The position numbers and the translations under genes were made by a program. A stretch of 64,000 nt of DNA from Heterocephalus glaber (taxonomy: Eukaryota; Chordata; Mammalia; Rodentia; Bathyergidae): positions 5,481,899 to 5,545,898 of the forward strand of contig NW_004624842.1 in the NCBI RefSeq assembly GCF_000247695.1, given 5' to 3'. Below the pieces are notes generated by a model, which was given only the letters and a program-made list of their open reading frames with translations, did no database searches and was not told the DNA's origin. This document shows, piece by piece, positions 58,751 through 64,000 of this stretch (position 1 is its first letter; each line of letters opens with the position of its first letter).

Positions 58751-58898
58751 TTAACTCAAACATAAAGAGCAAAATAAAAAATAGATAATAGGAAATAGGG
58801 AGATAGATTTTTTTTCAAAAGAGAAGGAGACTAAAATAGAGGGAGGGGAAAAGAAGGGAGGGTAAAAGAATGAGAAAGGAATTAAGATGTGTTATGGA

Positions 58899-59093
58899 CA
58901 GCGGTGCCTCTATTCACAAACTTCATTTGTTCCACGATTCGGGGGAAAATCGCTGCATTTGTGTTCATGTGGGAAAGATGGCCACGGTCATGTTCATCAC
59001 GTAATGCAATTTTGAAACAAAAAATTCTGCCAAACGCTATTTGCAAACCAAATTGTTCACAAACAAAAGCATTTGTGAACCGAGGCACCACCG
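58899..59093. mobile_element. Short TIR DNA transposon, copy 2 (inside an L1 3' end)
   Basis: Same element as at 33531: start CAGCGGTGCCTCTATTCACA, end TTTGTGAACCGAGGCACCA. It keeps several CpGs that copy 1 has lost. It interrupts the lineage L1 3' terminal sequence (58790-58898 and 59094-59160). Confidence 0.7.
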
Positions 59094-59499
59094 CACATGG
59101 ACCAACTCCCCACAAGGAAGGTAATCATTATGTACTGCAAACATAGGCTAATAAAAAATAAAAACTGAAAAAAGACTTTTTAATGTAGCTACTAGAAATT
59201 TTAAAAGTATATGTAGTGTTCATGTTATATTTCTCAGCCAGCACTGCAGTTAAGTCCACAAGAACAATGCAGGAGCACCACTGAGCCACAGCAAGGGCAG
59301 GATTCTTAACTCAGGAACAGGCTCAGGCTCAGATGAACGAGCATCCCATCGTGTACAAAGCGCCCCAGAGAGCAACTGCCACAGAGCTCACACAGGTTTC
59401 CACTCCCGATCAACTAGGGTAACCACATGGAGCAACATGTTAAAAAGAAATTATAAGGTGAGATCCAGGGTCAGCACCAGAAGCAAGCCCACAAAAAAC

Positions 59500-59695
59500 A
59501 CTGGGTGTGGTGGTACCTGTAGTGCCAGTGCTATGGGAGGCTGAGGCAGGAAGATCACAAGTTTGAGCCCAAACTGGGCAACTTAATGTCTTTGTAAGAC
59601 TCTGTCTCCAGACAAAAAAATTAGAGCTGGGGATATAGCTCAGTGTGAAGGCCCTGGGTTCAATCCCTATACCACGCACATACAAAAAGGTAGAT
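59500..59695 (+). repeat. B1-ID composite SINE
   Basis: CTGGGTGTGGTGGTACCTGT to TTCAATCCCTATACCACGC. Confidence 0.82.
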
Positions 59696-60125
59696 AATTA
59701 ATTAGTGATGTCTGCTACAGGTACATATGAAAATAATATCACACTACCCATTTATTTCAGTGCCTTATTTAAATGCAATATTTTCCTAATGGTTGAACTG
59801 CTCTCAAGGATGACATGCTCATAAAAAGATCTGTGGGATAATTTATATTTACAGAATAGTGATATGTGGATGTATTTGTCACTTTTATTTGGCTCAGGGT
59901 GAGAAGCAACAAATATTTATTAGGTGCTTTTGTTTTAACCAACATTACCTTCATTTAATATTCAAAAACGTAAAAATGATATGTTTGGTGCCAGCTTCTG
60001 TGGTGGCTTATATTTTAAGCCATCCTATGTGTCCTGAGTTGAACCAGTGTGAAGACTTGCTAGTGAGGGTTATTTCTTTGTTCTGCCTTCCAGAGTACAA
60101 ACCATAAGTTTAAAAAAACCTCATG

Positions 60126-60200
60126 GCGGGGCTTTAGCTCAGTGGTTCCGCCACCTGCTTTGAAAGTGCAAGGTCCCGAGTTCGATCACCAGTACCACAA
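60126..60200 (+). repeat. ID SINE
   Basis: GGGGCTTTAGCTCAGTGGTT to CACCAGTACCAC. Confidence 0.88.
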
Positions 60201-60275
60201 AAATAAATAAATAAAAACTTAAAAACGTCGTCACACTAAAAAAAAAAAAAAAAGAAAAGAAAATACTATCACACA

Positions 60276-60355
60276 GGGCCAAAAATTTAGCTCAGTGGCA
60301 CCACACCTGCCTTGAAAGCGCAAGATCCTGAATTCAATCCCCGGTACCGGGGAAA
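60276..60355 (+). repeat. ID SINE
   Basis: GGGCCAAAAATTTAGCTCAG to CCCCGGTACCGG. A truncated minus-strand ID follows at 60378-60436. Confidence 0.88.
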
Positions 60356-60488
60356 ATAATAATAATAATATCACACATATTTGGTACTGGGGACTGAAAT
60401 CAGAACCTTGGGGTTTTGAGGCAGGCAACAGAACCTGTGATGCTGCAGAAGAGAGGTGTGGGGACAGCGGCTTTCCCTACTTCTTCTA

Positions 60489-60719
<231 letters not shown>

Positions 60720-60959
60720 TCAAATGGGACACAACCCAGATAGGAGCTCCCGCACCAGGACGCCCAGAGGGAGCTTCCGGATGCTGCTGGCTGCCATCTG
60801 ACACCACAGGGACACATCCTCTTACTGAGATGGGCAGGGCACATCACTGAGTAGAATCAACCAGCCCTGGAGTCCATGTCCTCTGTGAGATACACCCTGT
60901 CCTCACTGCTGTGAGTCCAACACCCTACCTACCACAGCACAGAACTTGTACCACTCTGT

Positions 60960-61236
60960 ATTTTTCTTTAACTCTTTTTTTAAACATGGTCTTACCAAGT
61001 TGCCCAAGCTGGCCTCAAATTTGTGATCCTCCAGCCTCAGCCTCCTAAGTAACCAGGATCACCCAGCACCGACTCAACACATTTTTTTTTTTTTAAACCC
61101 AGGGCTTTCATACTAAGCAACATAGGGCCTCACTCTCTAACTCAGGCTGGGCTTTGTAGCCCAGGATTATAGCAATCCTTCTGCCTCAACCTCCTGAGTG
61201 CTATGATTACAGGGGTGCATCACCACGCCTGGCTAT
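60960..61236 (-). repeat. Two B1-type SINEs
   Basis: 60970-61075 and 61100-61236 (CTCAACCTCCTGAGTGCTAT). Confidence 0.7.
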
Positions 61237-61237
61237 T

Positions 61238-61323
61238 TCTTTTTTTTTTGGTACCAGGGATCGAACTTGGGACCTTGCACTAGTGAGGCAAGCAGTGGCA
61301 CCACTGAGCTAAATCCCCAGCCC
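61238..61323 (-). repeat. ID SINE
   Basis: Minus-strand copy, GGTACCAGGGATCGAACTTG to AATCCCCAGCCCC. Confidence 0.9.
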
Positions 61324-61649
61324 CTTTTTTAAAACTTAAAATAATTTTGAAATGAAGCTTCTTGTCATTATTGGATATGGAAAGCCACTTGTCATAAATA
61401 CCAAGTAAACAAAAAATTCAATTTTAAAACAATGTTATTAAGATCCACAGCTGTATTGTTCAGTGAGGTAGGTACCTGCCACATGGGACTATTTAAACTT
61501 GAATTCACTAAAATTAAAGTAAATTAAAAATCCAACTTCTCAGCTGTACCAGCCACATTCCAAGTGCTCAACAGCCATATACAGTTAGCAGCTGCCACAA
61601 GGGACAGCGTCTATTCGGGAATCTCCATTGTTACTGGGCAGCACAGGTG

Positions 61650-61878
61650 GAGACCAGTGACTCTTGACTGAGTTTAACTGTGCCCTACAGGAGCCACCTA
61701 GCAATATTTGGAAACATTTTCAGCTGTGACAGCTGTAGGGTAGCGTGCTCCTGGTATCTAATGGTTAGGGGTCAGGGATGTGCTTAAACATTCTACAAAG
61801 CACAGTCGGCCCCCACAGCAAAGAGTGATGTGACTGGAATCTGAAATGTCATCAGTGCTGAGGCTGAAAAACCCTGGT
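61650..61878 (+). mobile_element. MER5A-like DNA transposon relic
   Basis: AGCAATATTTGGAAACATTT, TCAGCTGTGACAGCTGTAGG and AACATTCTACAAAGCACAG. Confidence 0.72.
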
Positions 61879-61909
61879 CTGTTAAGAGGTTGTTCCCTGA
61901 CCGGGCTGG

Positions 61910-62165
61910 AATCTCACACACACACACATATGTACCCACACTCATGTTCATTCTCTCTCTCCCTCCCTCCCTTCTTTCCTCTTTCTCTCTCCCTCTTTCT
62001 CAAGAGATAAGAAGTCAGGTGCAGTGATGCATGCCTGAGGCAGGAGGATCAAGAGTCTGAGCCCAGTCTGGGCAAGTTAGCAACTCATTGAGAACCTGTC
62101 TCAAAAAATAAAGGGTTGAGGATGTAGCTTAGTGCAAATGCCATGGATTCAATTCCTGGTACCAC
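61910..62165 (+). repeat. CA/CT-rich tract and B1-ID composite SINE
   Basis: (CA)n, then a CTCTCTCCCTCC tract to 62002, then the SINE, ending GATTCAATTCCTGGTACCAC. Confidence 0.8.
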
Positions 62166-62404
62166 CAATAAAAAGACAGATTTGCACCAAATTGAGACAT
62201 TCTCCACTGATTCTCCAAAAACTGCAAAGGGAATAATCTGCTCACTGTCTTTTCAAACTTTCCAACACCATTTTTATGCACCATCTATAATCACTTCCTG
62301 TATGAATGTATCATGCTCCATGAGGAACCCTGAACATGAACACCCTCTGTTTCCCAGAGGAAAGAGCCAAGGCCCAGACGGGTTCCTTGCCCATTCCTTT
62401 TTTG

Positions 62405-62558
62405 TTTGTTTGGGTTTTCTGAGACAAGATCTCACTCTGTAGTTGAGGCTGGCCTTGAACTCACTATGTAGCCTTAGCTGACCTAGAACCCACAGAGATC
62501 CTCCTGCCTCAGCCTCCCAAGTGCTGGGATTACTGGCATGTGCCACCATGCCCCCACC
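62405..62558 (-). repeat. B1 SINE with internal duplication
   Basis: TCTGAGACAAGATCTCACTC to GCATGTGCCACCATGCCCC. Confidence 0.85.
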
Positions 62559-62857
62559 TCCTTGCCCATTCCTGGAACAGAAGGTGTCATGGCTCATGCT
62601 GAGTGAGCCAAGAGCACCTAGCGCCACCCTGGTAGAGCTTGGCACCTGGCCAGGCAGCCTGGCACATCCGTGAAGCTCTTCTCAGTCAGTTCATCCCCAA
62701 CCCTAGTCCATCATGGTGGGCAGGACCCTTCCCTTGGGCCTGAAAGATGAGAGGGAAACCCATCCTGACCAGGGCTGTAGGCCCCAACACCATGAAAGGA
62801 CAGGGCCTAGGTTGCCACCCTAGACCACCACCTGTCCCAGGCCCTGTGTCCCACTTA

Positions 62858-63148
<291 letters not shown>

Positions 63149-63189
63149 TCAGGAGCTCTCCTTTGTACCAGGATGCAATCTGATCTCTC

Positions 63190-63500
63190 TGCTATGGTTA
63201 TAGAACTGCGTCCTCTGACCCCTGCCAGACTCACTGTTCCCTCGATCCAGCTGCAGAGCTCAAGCATGGTCCCACCTCAGGGCCTTTGCACCTGCTGGTC
63301 CCTCAGATACCCACAAGGCTGCTTCCTTCTCCTCTCCACATAGACAGGCAGCAGCGTCTTTCAGCCTCCCCATCCTGGCACCCTGCTAATCTCCTTCCCA
63401 GAACAACTCTGCCTCTCCTATTAGACTGTGAGTGACTGAGGCCAGAAGACCAAGAAGAAGGCTGACACAGAGCCTGGCACAGAGATGGCCACATATATTT
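63190..63500 (+). repeat. L2 LINE fragment
   Basis: CCTCAGGGCCTTTGCACCTG and CACAGAGCCTGGCACAGAG are L2 landmarks. It lies in the ZNF341 intron that runs off the window. Confidence 0.7.
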
Positions 63501-63871
63501 GTGGGAGGAAAGAAAAGAGGGAATGGCTGACTACAAAGTCCCTGAAAAATTCTCCCATTCACCCCTTCTTCTAACACTGCCCCCCAGCCCACACTCTGCA
63601 GTTCCAAAAGGGCAGCAGACACCACTACTTGCCTGACTGAGGGCCCCTCCCCTTCCTTCCTCACAGATCCCCTAAATAGTGGGACCATCAATGTTTCTGG
63701 CAGAAACAGACATTTCTCGGCTTCCTTTCTTGGGTATGGCCATGTGACTAAGTTTTCACCAATAAGAAGTAAGAGAAAGTCTCATAAAGAACTTCTGGAA
63801 GCTGGGAGGTACTCCTTTTACCCTTCCTTTCTTCCTTCCTTTTACTGCCTGAAATATAAAACTGATGGGGG

Positions 63872-63955
63872 GCCAGGGATTTAGCTCAGTGGTTCCAGTG
63901 CCTGCCTTGCAAGTGCAAGGTCCTGAGTTTGATCCCCAGTACCAAAAAAAAAAAT
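63872..63955 (+). repeat. ID SINE
   Basis: GGCCAGGGATTTAGCTCAGT to CCCAGTACCAAAAAAA. The last bases of the window (63991-64000, GGGCTGGGGA) probably begin one more copy. Confidence 0.9.
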
Positions 63956-64000
63956 TAACCCATAATAAAACCTAAACTAGCAACTATTTTGGGCTGGGGA

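Overview
This is a vertebrate nuclear genome window from a rodent. About forty copies of a young tRNA-Ala-like ID SINE (core GATTTAGCTCAGTGGTTCC, tail GTACCAAAA) lie among B1-type SINEs, fused B1-ID dimers, a recurrent L1 3' end, and older MIR, L2, MaLR and MER5-like repeats. The ID consensus differs from the rat/mouse one, and the B1 copies carry an extra internal duplication. That points to a non-murid rodent; Castorimorpha (for example beaver) is a guess, not a demonstration.

Two protein-coding genes are visible, both on the minus strand, in the order known from human 20q11.22. (1) CHMP4B: the first coding exon (23245-23434) sits in a CpG-island promoter (about 23230-23790) with two ZNF143-type sites and an ETS-like site. 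Positions 1-23244 are its first intron; no further CHMP4B exon is in the window. (2) ZNF341: nine consecutive exons (62949 down to 37138) code for the last 542 or so residues, covering all twelve zinc fingers and the C-terminal tail. Splice sites and phases agree at every junction. The N-terminal third (about 310 residues by comparison with the roughly 850-residue human protein) lies beyond position 64000. The only polyadenylation hexamer seen after the stop (36445-36450) lies inside a MIR element. The region between the genes (about 23.8-36.4 kb) is repeat-rich and holds no recognisable gene.

CHMP4B makes an ESCRT-III filament subunit and ZNF341 a DNA-binding activator of STAT1/STAT3 transcription. 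They are neighbours but I see no functional link.

The most interesting material is mobile-element history: a 77-bp hAT-type element with a perfect 8-bp target duplication (11126-11202), a TTAA-bounded piggyBac-like candidate (12780-13446), two copies of a ~200-bp TIR element, one of them nested inside an L1 3' end, and a CpG-rich 740-bp solo LTR with a 6-bp target duplication and TTAGGG-bearing 17-bp repeats in U3. I found no convincing new multigene biological system. Names of repeat families are from memory of consensus sequences and need a repeat-library search.
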